Below, piece by piece: positions 35,101 to 44,443 of a stretch of DNA of 64,000 nt. A program made the position numbers and the translations under genes. The notes beneath the pieces are model-generated. The model had not been told where the DNA came from, made no database searches, and was given only the letters and a program-made list of their open reading frames with translations. Position 1 is the stretch's first letter, and each line of letters opens with the position of its first letter. Origin of the DNA: Armatimonadota bacterium (GTDB lineage: Bacteria > Armatimonadota > UBA5829); assembly GCA_023474015.1 (NCBI GenBank), contig JAMCYN010000167.1:11559-75558 (forward strand), in the 5' to 3' direction.

Positions 35101-36345
35101 ATGAAATCAGTTGTAGTGTGCATGGTTCTTGTCGCGCTGGTGGCCTCATGTGCCGGGGCGAGCGGTTTCTTCCCTATGGGGGTCTGGTATGAAGGCGGAG
35201 TTGGAGCTTTCCGCCATAATTTGATACCGGAAGATCCGTCACTTGCCGCGAAAGAGTATCAGCGTGACTTCTCGGATATGGTCGCCCATGGCGTCAACGC
35301 GGTGGTCGTCCCTAACACGCAGCCTGACCATCACCAGCCACTCCTTGACGCAGCCGCCGCGAATGGCCTTAAGCTGATAGTCGAGTTGGACCGTGTGGGC
35401 GGAGAATTGGGCCAGATGGTTCGCGGAAGCCTTCCACTTTCGGATGATACCCTACAAAAGACCCTCGACACAAAGCTCAAGCCTGTCATAAACCATCCGG
35501 CGCTGTGGGGCATTCAGTTGATCGACGAACCGCAACCTGATAGCTTTGAGAGATACGCCAGGATAGCCACAGTGTTAGAAAGTTATGCGCCACGTCTGCT
35601 GCCGTTCTCGTGTCTGATCAGCAGTGGCCCCGTGGAATCATTCGTGAAAACCGTACGGCCTCGCGTCGTTGCGTTCGACCACTATCCAATAGGCGTTGGC
35701 AACGCAATCGGAGACAAAGGTCCAATGCAGGCGTTTGACAGAGCCGCCAATGCCGCCTGCAAATCCGCGGCTAAATATAGCGTCCCGGTTTGGGCCGTGC
35801 TGCAGACACACACATTCCCCAACGTACATCGTCACCCGATACCAGCGGAGATAAGGTGCATGACTTACCTGTCGCTGGCTAACGGCTGCAAGGGCGTCTG
35901 GTGGTTCCTGTATCAAACAGAAGTTATTGATGACCCAGCGTACAAAGGGTTTATGTATGGCTTGGTGGACCAGAACTTCAAAGGCGACGCGCGATGGGCT
36001 GAAATCGCGAAGCTCACGAACGAGATTCGCAAGCTTTCACCGACGCTGTTAAAGCTCAACATTGCAGGCAATGTAATGGTAGAGTCGGATGGGGTGGCTC
36101 ACGTTCTAAAAGACAAGAGAGGACGACTCTATGTCTTCGCGGTCAATACCGACACCCGCCTCCCGAGCCGAGTGACGGTCAGGCTGGATGCGAGCGCAGT
36201 CAGAAGCCGCAATCCTATGATCGTCAAGCACTCGGTTGATGGATTCGGATTTGGTTCGATAATGCCCAATCTGTTCGGCAATCAAGTGGTCTGGTCAGAC
36301 TCTCTCGCGGCAGGCGACGGGGCGCTTTACGAGATAACTGAGTAA
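35101..36345 (+). CDS. Secreted TIM-barrel glycosidase-like protein
   Basis: 414 residues with a signal peptide (VVVCMVLVALVASCAGASG; Cys17 could make it a lipoprotein). The body looks like a clan-A glycosidase barrel: FFPMGVWYEGG, MVAHGVNAVVVPNTQ, GIQLIDEPQPDSFERYARI (Glu as possible acid/base), and a C-terminal beta domain (GRLYVFAVNTDTRLPSRVTV). I cannot name the family. ATG at 35101 follows GAGGTAAT. It sits 131 bp after the MttB gene and may supply the pathway's substrate from outside. Confidence 0.7.
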   Translation: MKSVVVCMVLVALVASCAGASGFFPMGVWYEGGVGAFRHNLIPEDPSLAAKEYQRDFSDMVAHGVNAVVVPNTQPDHHQPLLDAAAANGLKLIVELDRVGGELGQMVRGSLPLSDDTLQKTLDTKLKPVINHPALWGIQLIDEPQPDSFERYARIATVLESYAPRLLPFSCLISSGPVESFVKTVRPRVVAFDHYPIGVGNAIGDKGPMQAFDRAANAACKSAAKYSVPVWAVLQTHTFPNVHRHPIPAEIRCMTYLSLANGCKGVWWFLYQTEVIDDPAYKGFMYGLVDQNFKGDARWAEIAKLTNEIRKLSPTLLKLNIAGNVMVESDGVAHVLKDKRGRLYVFAVNTDTRLPSRVTVRLDASAVRSRNPMIVKHSVDGFGFGSIMPNLFGNQVVWSDSLAAGDGALYEITE

Positions 36346-36396
36346 GTAAACAGGCGGCAGGCAACGGTTTGCGGCAAGGTGGCCGCGGTGACCGGG

Positions 36397-37176
36397 TCAG
36401 AAATCTCGATTGAACCCGCAGATCCAGCCACCGTCAACCACAAGGTTCAGTCCGTTTACATAAGAGGCCTTGTCGGATGCCAGGAACACCACAGCATCCG
36501 CGATCTCACTCGTCTCGCCGGGTCGCCTCTGAGGTATGAATGAAGCGAAATGCTCCGCGACTTCCTTGTCGGCATAGAACAGTTTGCGCGTCACTTCGGT
36601 CAGGGTGGAACCGGGGGAAACGGTATTCACGCGAAGCCCCAATGGACCCAACTCGCAGGCCATGGCCTCGGTCATCTTGATAATTGCTGCTTTGGCGGCC
36701 ACGAACGGTATCTGTTTACGCAAGGCTACCACTCCGGCGACCGATGAAATGTTTATGATCGCACCTGACCCCTGCTTCACCATTTGCGCGGCGGCGGCCT
36801 TGCAGCAGTAGAAGGTGCCGTTGAGATTAACGTCGATCATTCTGTGCCAAACATCGAGCGGGAACTGGTCCGTCGTGACCCTGTCTTCCTGCCGGCTCGT
36901 ATTGATGCCCGCGTTATTGACCATAATATCCAGCTTGCCGAATTTTTCGACCGTCCCGTCAATAAGCGCGTTCACCTGGTCGACGTCCGCTATGTTGCAC
37001 ATGGCAAATGAGGTCATGTCGCCAAGCTCGGCCACGGTGGCTTCGCCTTCTTCACGCTTGACGTCCGCGACCACGACCCTGGCGCCCTCCTCGACCAACG
37101 CTTCAGCGATCGACTTGCCGATGCCCTGCGCGGCTCCTGTTACTACTGCAATTCTGCCTTGTAGATTCGATGACAT
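36397..37176 (-). CDS. SDR-family protein with catalytic Tyr replaced by Phe
   Basis: 259-residue classical SDR. The cofactor motif TGAAQGIG (13-20), NNAG (87-90) and catalytic Ser145 (NISS) are present, and Lys162 is in place. The Tyr of YxxxK is Phe158 (PFVAAK); the codon read from the minus strand is TTC. Classical dehydrogenation needs that Tyr, so the protein may be catalytically altered or have a binding or other role. It is the last gene of the lipoyl/E1 cluster, 11 bp after the lipoyl gene. Confidence 0.92.
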   Translation of the reverse strand: MSSNLQGRIAVVTGAAQGIGKSIAEALVEEGARVVVADVKREEGEATVAELGDMTSFAMCNIADVDQVNALIDGTVEKFGKLDIMVNNAGINTSRQEDRVTTDQFPLDVWHRMIDVNLNGTFYCCKAAAAQMVKQGSGAIINISSVAGVVALRKQIPFVAAKAAIIKMTEAMACELGPLGLRVNTVSPGSTLTEVTRKLFYADKEVAEHFASFIPQRRPGETSEIADAVVFLASDKASYVNGLNLVVDGGWICGFNRDF

Positions 37177-37187
37177 AGCTCCTCCGC

Positions 37188-37472
37188 TTACTCATAATCC
37201 GCCAGTATGGCATCAACGTCAATTGTTTCGTCCGGTTCACCGATTATCGCAATCGGAGTCAAGCACTCGATGTCGCCATCGTCCGGTGTTGACAATATTT
37301 TCTTAAGAACTCCTGAAAAGTCGGATTCAATCTCGAGATTGGCCTTGTCGGACATTATTGTGAGGAGAGGCTCGCCCTTTTGAACAGAGTCCCCTTCGCT
37401 CTTGAGCCATTCCACGATTGATCCTTCTTCCATCGTCTGCCCGGCTCTGGGCATAACTACCACATGTGCCAT
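37188..37472 (-). CDS. Stand-alone lipoyl-domain carrier protein
   Basis: 94 residues, entirely a biotinyl/lipoyl domain: VVVMPRAGQTMEEGSIVEWL, with the modified lysine in SDKANLEIES (Lys43). This corresponds to the N-terminus of a dehydrogenase-complex E2, but the subunit-binding and acyltransferase domains are missing and a proper stop follows. It lies between the E1 alpha gene and the SDR gene. It could carry intermediates to a separately encoded E2, or transfer without one. Confidence 0.9.
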   Translation of the reverse strand: MAHVVVMPRAGQTMEEGSIVEWLKSEGDSVQKGEPLLTIMSDKANLEIESDFSGVLKKILSTPDDGDIECLTPIAIIGEPDETIDVDAILADYE

Positions 37473-37497
37473 ACGTTGTTCTCCTACGTTATTCTTG

Positions 37498-38457
37498 TCA
37501 AGCGGCGGAGCCGCTCAGTACTAGAGCTTCTTGGGGTTCGGGGAATGGGCTGTCGTCGACAAATGCCGCTGCTTCCTCGATCTCCTTCTCGAACCGCGCG
37601 GAGATAGCTTCGAATGTCGCCTCATCAATCACACATTCGGAGAGAAGAACATTCTTCCAATGCTCTATAGGATCATTCTTTCGGGCTTCCTCAACTTCCT
37701 CCTTGGTCCTGTAAAGCGCGTCGTCACCCTCGAAGTGGCCTCTGATACGATAGGTCTTGCACTCGATAAGGGTGGGGCCGCCGCCCGAACGCGCTCGGCT
37801 CACAGCCTCAGCCGCCGCCGCGTATACATCCTCAACGCGGTTTCCATCGATTGTGACGCCAGGTATGCCATAACCAATCGCCCTGGCGCTGATATCCGGA
37901 ATCGGCGTCGACCTCCGCACGCTCACCGAAGTCGCATATTGATTGTTCTCGCATATGTAGAGCACCGGCAGCTTCCAAAGTGATGCCATATTCAGGCTTT
38001 CGTGGAAGCTGCCATTGTTGGAGGCTCCATCACCGAAGAAGCTGACCGCGACCTGGCCGCTGTTTCTGAGCTTCATCGACAGGCCGATTCCCGTCGCGAT
38101 GGGAATTCCGCCGCCGACGATTCCGATTGTGCCCATAATGCCGATTCTCGGGTCGAACATGTGCATCGTGCCGCCCTTGCCGCCGCAGCATCCTGTCGTT
38201 TTTCCGCATACCTCCGCCATCATTCGCTTGGTATCCATGCCTTTTGCAATGCAGTGACCGTGGCCGCGATGCGTGCTGGTTATACAATCGTCGACCCGAA
38301 GGTTCGCGCACACACCGGTCGCGATGGCTTCCTGGCCTTCATAAAGGTGCGCTCCACTGGGCATCTTGCCGCGTTTGAACATCACGGCAATCTGCAACTC
38401 CGCCTTGCGGATTCGAATCATGGTCTCGAGTAGACCGATCTTTGTTTGCTTATCCAT
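37498..38457 (-). CDS. 2-oxoacid dehydrogenase E1 alpha subunit (TPP-dependent)
   Basis: 319 residues. MPSGAHLYEGQEAIATG, TSTHRGHGHCIAKG and the TPP motif GDGASNNGSFHESLNMA...ENN mark the alpha subunit of pyruvate, acetoin or branched-chain dehydrogenase complexes; GTMHMFDP is closest to the PDH/acetoin type. ATG at 38457 follows the beta-subunit stop at 38460. It works with the beta subunit and the small lipoyl protein encoded next to it. Substrate unknown. Confidence 0.93.
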   Translation of the reverse strand: MDKQTKIGLLETMIRIRKAELQIAVMFKRGKMPSGAHLYEGQEAIATGVCANLRVDDCITSTHRGHGHCIAKGMDTKRMMAEVCGKTTGCCGGKGGTMHMFDPRIGIMGTIGIVGGGIPIATGIGLSMKLRNSGQVAVSFFGDGASNNGSFHESLNMASLWKLPVLYICENNQYATSVSVRRSTPIPDISARAIGYGIPGVTIDGNRVEDVYAAAAEAVSRARSGGGPTLIECKTYRIRGHFEGDDALYRTKEEVEEARKNDPIEHWKNVLLSECVIDEATFEAISARFEKEIEEAAAFVDDSPFPEPQEALVLSGSAA

Positions 38458-38459
38458 CA

Positions 38460-39461
38460 CTAAACTCCCACTTTCAAGCACGAGCCGACCATGGCCCGAA
38501 TCTCGTTGGCTATCTTCTCGGGGTTGGGGAAAACGAAATCCTCCAGCGGCGGGCTGAACGGGATCGTGGTATGCAGAGGATTCAACTGCCTCGGCGGTTG
38601 TTTGAGCGCGTCCATCTCGCGCTCCACGACCATCGAGATAATCTCCGATCCGTATCCGCAGAATCGGAATCCTTCATCGACAACCAGAAGCCGTCCCGTC
38701 TTGCGCACCGACTCTAGGATCGTTTCGGCATCGTAGGGCATCAACGTGCGAGGGTCAATTACCTCGACAGAAATCCCATCGCCCGCGACCATCTCCGCCG
38801 CCTTCAGCGATTCGGTGACCTCATAACCCGTCGCCACAATCGTAAGATCAGTGCCCTCGCGCTTTACCTCGGCGACTCCAAGCGGGATGGCGTAAGGTTC
38901 TTCCGGCACCTCGCTCTTGACGTTCAACAACATCTTGTGCTCAAGGTAGATCACCGGGCCATCATCTCTGATCGCCGAGATGATAAGACCCTTCGCGTCA
39001 TACGGCGTGCTCGGAACGACCACCTTCAGCCCCGGTATGTTAATGTAGGCCGCATACCACGAGCCCGAGTGCTGCGCGGCGTTTGACTTAAGTCGTCCGG
39101 TGGTTGCCCGAAAGACCGCAGGCACCTTGACTTGTCCGTTGGACATATAATTGAGCTTGGCGGCCTGGTTCACGATCTGGTCGAAAGCCAGCGTGGAGAA
39201 GTCTATCCACATAAGGTCCGCTATGGGCCTCATCCCCATGATGGCCGAACCAACGGCGGCCCCGGCGATTGCCAGCTCCGAAATGGGAGTGTCCCGGCAA
39301 CGGTCCTCGCCGAACTGTGCACAGAAGCCATCCGTTTGCTTGAAACAGCTTCCATGCGGGCCGACGCCTTCGCCCATCACGAAGACTCGATCATCTATTT
39401 CCATCTCCTGGCGCATGCCTTCACGCAGCGCCTCCACGAACCTTATTCTTCTCGCAGCCAT
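38460..39461 (-). CDS. 2-oxoacid dehydrogenase E1 beta subunit
   Basis: 333 residues. RIRFVEALREGMRQEMEIDDRVFVMGEGVG, DTPISELAIAGAAVGSAIMGMRPIAD and the C-terminal transketolase domain (VVDEGFRFCGYGSEIISMV) are typical. The subunit order here, beta before alpha, then lipoyl, differs from the common alpha-beta-E2 order. It follows the FAH-family gene by about 108 bp, a gap in which I see no separate gene. Confidence 0.93.
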   Translation of the reverse strand: MAARRIRFVEALREGMRQEMEIDDRVFVMGEGVGPHGSCFKQTDGFCAQFGEDRCRDTPISELAIAGAAVGSAIMGMRPIADLMWIDFSTLAFDQIVNQAAKLNYMSNGQVKVPAVFRATTGRLKSNAAQHSGSWYAAYINIPGLKVVVPSTPYDAKGLIISAIRDDGPVIYLEHKMLLNVKSEVPEEPYAIPLGVAEVKREGTDLTIVATGYEVTESLKAAEMVAGDGISVEVIDPRTLMPYDAETILESVRKTGRLLVVDEGFRFCGYGSEIISMVVEREMDALKQPPRQLNPLHTTIPFSPPLEDFVFPNPEKIANEIRAMVGSCLKVGV

Positions 39462-39569
39462 GTTAATTCTCCCTTGCAGAGTAGTCTTCGTTTATTATTG
39501 CGAGCCGGGATTTAGTACGATCCGGCATGCTGAGCTCCATCGAAGTGTGCGAGCCTCCTGTTGCCTTAG

Positions 39570-40382
39570 TCATTCAGCGACCACTTTGTTGCGGAGAATG
39601 CCCAATCCTTCAACTTCGACCTCAGATATATCGCCCGGCTTCAGGTAAACCGGTGGGGTCCGCGTGTAGCCTACTCCAGACGGCGTGCCGGTCATGATGA
39701 TCGTCCCCGGCGGCAGAGTCATGCAATGGCTCAGATAGCTGACCAGTTTGTGAACCGGAAACACCATATCGCTGGTGATTCCATCCTGCATCACCTTGCC
39801 GTTCAATCTCGAGATTACCCTACGACTGCTCGGGTCGTAGTCCGTTACCACATACGGTCCGAGTGGCGCGAATGTGTCGAAACTCTTCCCACGTGCCCAC
39901 TGGCCGTCCTTAAACTGCACGTCCCTGTCCGACACATCGTTTCCGCATGTGTAACCAAAAACGTAATCGAGCGCCTCCTCCTCCGAGACATTCTTAGCGG
40001 TCCGCCCGATAATCGCGCACAGTTCGGCCTCATAATCGACCCCATTCGGCGCGACATGCGGCAAAACGATATCGTCTCCGTGTCCAACGACCGTCGTCGT
40101 GGCCTTGATGAAGAGCAGCGGCTCCGTCGGCAGCTTCTGCTGAGTCTCTTTCGAATGCTCCACATAGTTCAGGCCGATGGCCAAGAGATTGGGTGGATTA
40201 ACCGGCGGCAGGTAGCGAGTTATCTCGGACTCGTCGACCACTTTGCCTGTTTTCTCGATAGGGTCGAACAGGCCCCCAGCTATCACTTCGATATGGCTGT
40301 CGTCGGCAAATACACCATACGTGCCTTGCGGAAATCCCGCGCTTACGAATCGAACGAACTTCAACGCATTCTCCCATGTCAT
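39570..40382 (-). CDS. Fumarylacetoacetate hydrolase-family protein
   Basis: 270 residues of the FAH superfamily, which hydrolyses or decarboxylates 2,4-dioxo acids or hydrates 2-oxo-enoates. VDYEAELCAIIGRTAKN contains the metal-binding glutamates, and YTCGNDVSDRDVQF, ARGKSFDTFAPLGPYV and IIMTGTPSGVGY complete the site. In a cluster with a 2-oxoacid dehydrogenase it may produce the 2-oxo acid. The 208-bp gap upstream (40383-40590) holds nothing I recognise. Confidence 0.92.
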   Translation of the reverse strand: MTWENALKFVRFVSAGFPQGTYGVFADDSHIEVIAGGLFDPIEKTGKVVDESEITRYLPPVNPPNLLAIGLNYVEHSKETQQKLPTEPLLFIKATTTVVGHGDDIVLPHVAPNGVDYEAELCAIIGRTAKNVSEEEALDYVFGYTCGNDVSDRDVQFKDGQWARGKSFDTFAPLGPYVVTDYDPSSRRVISRLNGKVMQDGITSDMVFPVHKLVSYLSHCMTLPPGTIIMTGTPSGVGYTRTPPVYLKPGDISEVEVEGLGILRNKVVAE

Positions 40383-40590
40383 ATTAGGCGCATCGCTGAA
40401 CTACGAAGACCCCACATCCTGAATGACCCATTATTGAGTTCGCTACGAATCCGCGGAAACCTTGCATTCTTTTCCGATAAATTCTTCGTTGCGCCTATCA
40501 TCCAGCACGATACCGAACTCCTCAAGACCTTCCGGCACCCCCGGGTTCTTTTGCCGGGTTCATCAAGTTTACCGAATTTCCTGGTTGTGG

Positions 40591-41655
40591 CTACTTTATA
40601 TTCGGTGACAAGAGGGTTCTTGCCACCTGTATTATGGATTCTCGAGGTCCACGGAACGCCCAAACCTGCGCCTGATCGTCGCAGCGGGTGAGGCCGGTGC
40701 CATGGCCTATTGCGGGGATGTGATATTCAAGCTCGCTGAACTGCCCAAGGCCGCTGTTCACGTTGCAGGCTTGCGTGGAATAGCCGAAGTAATCGGTCTC
40801 CTTCCACGGCACATCGACATACTCTCCGGACGGATTCACGCAGAAGTTACGGACGATCAGCGCCCACTTGTCGCCGGTCTGATGGATATAACCCACTCGA
40901 CCAGTCGTGACAACCGCTCGTATCGCAAGCTTGTGCTCACCCATCTGCCTCATCTTGTAGATGAACAAGTGGTCGCTTATGATCATATCCTCCGGCCCGA
41001 TCGTGCCGACGGTTCCGAAGTAGATGTTCGGCTCCGCTTTGGAGTAGGTCGGCACTATGAGGTCGCCGCCGTGCGGCATCTGCACCAGGTTCCACAGGCC
41101 CACTTGCGCCTTAATATCCTTTGCCCCGGCAATCTCCAATGATGTGAACTGCGTGTAGCCCGCATACGAGAGCCCCTTTGGATCGAGGCCGCGCTCGTGG
41201 CGAAGCGGGTTCGGGGCGGGTCCGACGGACTTGGTTATCACCAGATCCACGTCTTCCTTGTGCCGCGAGAAGTTGACCGTCAGCTTGTTCACCAGCTTGA
41301 AGCCGCCGCCCAATTTCATGACCTCATACCTGCCGGGGTCGAGGGACCGCTGCTGGAAGTATTTGTCCAGCTCGGGGAAGTTGGGGAAGAACAGGTCCGC
41401 CTCCGGCGCGAGCCAGGTTCGGTCGCCGCCCGAGTTGTGCCACTGATCACCTGCATAGAATTCTTTCGCCTTTTCCACCGAAACTAACGCGTCACTTGTC
41501 CAGTAGAAATTCTCGTCACTGTCCGGGGCAAAGAGACCCAGCACGCGTCCGCCGTACGGCAGCACCAGCACCCTGCTTCCATCCGCGCTCTCGAACTGCT
41601 CCGTCGGTTTTCCGACCGCGCAGAGTGTATCCACGAGTTTTTTTAATTTAGCCAT
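40591..41655 (-). CDS. DUF6786-like protein (mutarotase-fold candidate)
   Basis: 354 residues of a conserved family I associate with DUF6786. VLVLPYGGRVLGLFAPDSDENFYWTSDAL and WHNSGGDRTWLAPEADLFFPNF recall the first strands of aldose-1-epimerase-type beta-sandwiches, and the rest is beta-rich. No signal peptide. The context of a dehydrogenase and aminotransferase suggests a role with a sugar or sugar-acid intermediate. The upstream gap 41656-41930 has no supported gene. Confidence 0.65.
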   Translation of the reverse strand: MAKLKKLVDTLCAVGKPTEQFESADGSRVLVLPYGGRVLGLFAPDSDENFYWTSDALVSVEKAKEFYAGDQWHNSGGDRTWLAPEADLFFPNFPELDKYFQQRSLDPGRYEVMKLGGGFKLVNKLTVNFSRHKEDVDLVITKSVGPAPNPLRHERGLDPKGLSYAGYTQFTSLEIAGAKDIKAQVGLWNLVQMPHGGDLIVPTYSKAEPNIYFGTVGTIGPEDMIISDHLFIYKMRQMGEHKLAIRAVVTTGRVGYIHQTGDKWALIVRNFCVNPSGEYVDVPWKETDYFGYSTQACNVNSGLGQFSELEYHIPAIGHGTGLTRCDDQAQVWAFRGPRESIIQVARTLLSPNIK

Positions 41656-41930
41656 TATTCTTCCTCTTTGCCAAAGTTATCCCAGCTTGTTGGCATGAAT
41701 ATTATAGTCGATGCCACTAGGAGCAGCGCGATGGATGCGTAAATTTGGTAACGGGGCTTGCCATGCACACCTCGCCACTTATCTGTCTACCTCAAAGTCA
41801 TGCCGTTGTCCAGCATAGAGAGACGCATCAGAAAGCTGGGAGATGGTAAAGCCAATAGGGGTAGTGCATGGGTGGTGCTTAAGAAGAACATCACGGTCTT
41901 CATGCCCGAGGATTTGCCTGCCAAGCGAAT

Positions 41931-42965
41931 TCAGCCGTGCGGCTGCATCACCGCCTTGACAATTGGCTGGCTGCCATCAACGATGGCGCGCATCACGTCC
42001 TTCGCCTCTCCGAAGCCGAACTTGTGGCTGATCAGCGCGCCAGTGTCTATCATGCCGGCCTTCAGAAGCCGCAGTGAAACGGGGAAATTGATCGCGGGCT
42101 CGGCGAACGCGGGCCGCAGCGTGATCTTGCGGAAGATCATATCGTTGATGTCGACATTCACCATGTTCTTGCCGCCGAAATGCAGCCCGAAGAAGCAGAT
42201 AATCCCGCCAAATCGGATGACCTTGAAGGCGTCGTACATGCTCTCCGGCGGGGAACTGACGATTACCCGGTCCACACCGTTCGGGAACCTGCCGAGTATC
42301 TCATCCTCGACGCTCTGCTTTCCGATCTCGATGGTCATGTCGCAGCCGAACTTTTCCGCGACCGCGAAACGCGACCGCTCACGCTCGTTGTCCGCGGGCA
42401 GGCCGGTGATCGCCACGAAACTGGCCCCGCGCAACTTCGCGAGCCTGGCCGCCATCAGGCCAAGCGGCCCGTTGCCGAGAATAACCACGGAGCCTCCAAT
42501 CGGAATCTCCGCGAGCAAAACAGATGTCAGCGATACCGCCAGCGGCTCCGTCAGGCACGCCGGCGCATAGTCCAGCCCGTCGAACTTGTTGAGCGAGTTG
42601 AACCGCACGGACATATACTCGCCCATCCCCGGCTGGCCTTCCATGTCGTACATGTTCCGGCAGAACTCCACGTGGCCGCTCTTGCAGTTCTCGCAGATGC
42701 CGCACATCGTGCAGTCCTCCACGATAACCCGGTCCCCCGGCTTGACAGATGTGACGTTCTTACCGACCTCGATGACCTCCGCGGCGATCTCGTGCCCGAG
42801 GGGCATCGGGTCGTCCGTCCAGTCTCTGACGAAATTGATGTCGGTCCCGCACACCCCGCAGGCGTGCACCTTCACTATTACGTGGTCCTCATCAGGAGTG
42901 CCTATCTGCATCCGGCGCTCGGTGATATCGAGGCCTCTTTTTCCAAATAATCCTCTGGATTCCAT
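41931..42965 (-). CDS. Zinc-dependent medium-chain dehydrogenase (polyol type)
   Basis: 344 residues. HACGVCGTDINFV (catalytic zinc Cys), PLGHEIAAEV, CTMCGICENCKSGHVEFC (structural zinc) and a Rossmann loop VVILGNGPLGLMAARLAKL. It belongs with sorbitol-, threonine- and inositol-type dehydrogenases. ATG at 42965 follows GGGGAAGGGAAG. It lies 22 bp downstream of a DegT aminotransferase gene, so an oxidised amino sugar or cyclitol is a plausible shared substrate. Confidence 0.92.
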   Translation of the reverse strand: MESRGLFGKRGLDITERRMQIGTPDEDHVIVKVHACGVCGTDINFVRDWTDDPMPLGHEIAAEVIEVGKNVTSVKPGDRVIVEDCTMCGICENCKSGHVEFCRNMYDMEGQPGMGEYMSVRFNSLNKFDGLDYAPACLTEPLAVSLTSVLLAEIPIGGSVVILGNGPLGLMAARLAKLRGASFVAITGLPADNERERSRFAVAEKFGCDMTIEIGKQSVEDEILGRFPNGVDRVIVSSPPESMYDAFKVIRFGGIICFFGLHFGGKNMVNVDINDMIFRKITLRPAFAEPAINFPVSLRLLKAGMIDTGALISHKFGFGEAKDVMRAIVDGSQPIVKAVMQPHG

Positions 42966-42987
42966 AGAGCTTCCCTTCCCCTGCCTT

Positions 42988-44319
42988 CTAGCCGGTGCCG
43001 TAGAGCGCGCCGTCGAAGCCGGGATAGATGGCGTCATCGGCGTGCTTCATCGTGGCATCGATGTTGCCAAATACTTTGTGGAACGCCTCCACAAACTTGG
43101 CCATCACCGTCAGATCATTCGGCGCGGCGATACCATGCAGGGCGGTGTAGGTGTCGCATAGCTTCACCGCGTTCGGATACTGGCCAAGGTCGTAGCTGTA
43201 TTTGATCCCCTTGGCCTCATTGACGCTCCATGGGTAACCCGAACCGCCATAGCCGAGCTTGCTCTGGAAGATATCCTGGGCCGGGACCGGGACAGTCTGC
43301 CACTGACCGATCAGCAGGCCTTCCTTGTAGAGAGCTTTCTCCACGGCGATCCGGAAACGCCTCGGCTCGCAGTCCACGCCCGCGGCCTTGGGGTCGAAGT
43401 TGATGTTATACATCCAGTAGACGTGCTTGTGGTTCGGTGGGCAGTAGGGCGTAATGACGCCCGGAATCTTGCTTAGCTCCTGGGTAAGGTAGTTGCAGTT
43501 GGCGATGCGCCTGTCGTTGAGCTCATCCAGGTGCATAAGCTGGCCACGAGCGAGCGCCGCGGGCAGTTCCTGATTGCGATACATGTAGCCCAAGATCGAG
43601 GCGTTGTACTTGCGGCGGTGGCTTACCTCGTCGACCTCATCGCCAAAGCAGCGGATCAGGGTCGCCTTCTCTACAATGGCCTCGTCGTCGGTGACGAGCA
43701 GCCCGCCCTCTCCCCCGCAGAGGTTCTTGAGGTTGTTCAGGCTGAACGCGGCGGCCTGACCCATTGTGCCGACTTTCTTGCCCTTAAACTCCGCGCCGTG
43801 GGCTTGGCAGGCATCCTCGAGCACGAACAGATTGTGCTTTTTTGCAATCGGCAGGATGCGGTCCATGTCCGCGGCGAGGCCATGGAGGTGCACCGGAATA
43901 ATCGCCTTGGTGCGCTCGGTGATGGCGGCCTCGACCAAATCCGGGTTCATTGTGAATGTGCGCGGGTCGATGTCGACAAATATCGGTATCGCGTTCTGAT
44001 GCAGCGCGCACGACGCCGAGGCAAGGAACGTGAACGCCGGAACGATCACCTCGTCGCCGGGCCCAACCCCCGCCGCGGCCAGGGACATGTGCAGCGCCGC
44101 CGTGCCGCTGCAGGTGGTCAGGCAGTATTTCGAGCCGTTATACTTCGCCCACTCCGCCTCCAGCGCCCTCACCTGAGGGGCCGTGCCTCCCGCAACAATA
44201 CCGCTGTCCAACACCTCATTGACGAATCTGCGGTCATCCTCCGTAAGCACGGGCCAGTTCTTGACATCACTTCTTTTCACGACGGGAGTCCCACCGTCAA
44301 TAGCCAATTTCTCAGACAT
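42988..44319 (-). CDS. DegT/DnrJ/EryC1-family aminotransferase
   Basis: 443 residues with the KLAIDGGTPVVKRSDVKNWP start of the AHBA-synthase-like clade, LTTCSGTAALHMSLAAAGVGPGDEV, VLEDACQAHGAEFKG and FSLNNLKNLCGGEGG with the PLP lysine. It begins the minus-strand cluster that continues with the zinc dehydrogenase. It is related in type to the plus-strand enzyme at 30202, so the region codes for two similar aminotransferases in opposing catabolic units. Confidence 0.92.
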   Translation of the reverse strand: MSEKLAIDGGTPVVKRSDVKNWPVLTEDDRRFVNEVLDSGIVAGGTAPQVRALEAEWAKYNGSKYCLTTCSGTAALHMSLAAAGVGPGDEVIVPAFTFLASASCALHQNAIPIFVDIDPRTFTMNPDLVEAAITERTKAIIPVHLHGLAADMDRILPIAKKHNLFVLEDACQAHGAEFKGKKVGTMGQAAAFSLNNLKNLCGGEGGLLVTDDEAIVEKATLIRCFGDEVDEVSHRRKYNASILGYMYRNQELPAALARGQLMHLDELNDRRIANCNYLTQELSKIPGVITPYCPPNHKHVYWMYNINFDPKAAGVDCEPRRFRIAVEKALYKEGLLIGQWQTVPVPAQDIFQSKLGYGGSGYPWSVNEAKGIKYSYDLGQYPNAVKLCDTYTALHGIAAPNDLTVMAKFVEAFHKVFGNIDATMKHADDAIYPGFDGALYGTG

Positions 44320-44341
44320 ATCGATGCTCCTTTCTTAATGG

Positions 44342-44369
44342 TGGTCAGAGGTCCGAAGTCGGAGCTTTG
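44342..44369. repeat. Short heptad array (GAGGTCC type)
   Basis: GTGGTCA-GAGGTCC-GAAGTCG-GAGCTTT upstream of the DegT gene start, period 7. Confidence 0.55.
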
Positions 44370-44443
44370 ACGCCTCACCTTGTTCGCTTTCAGATTATGT
44401 AAATGTGGAAACCAGACAGTCCACGCCGACCCATTGGCTCCAC

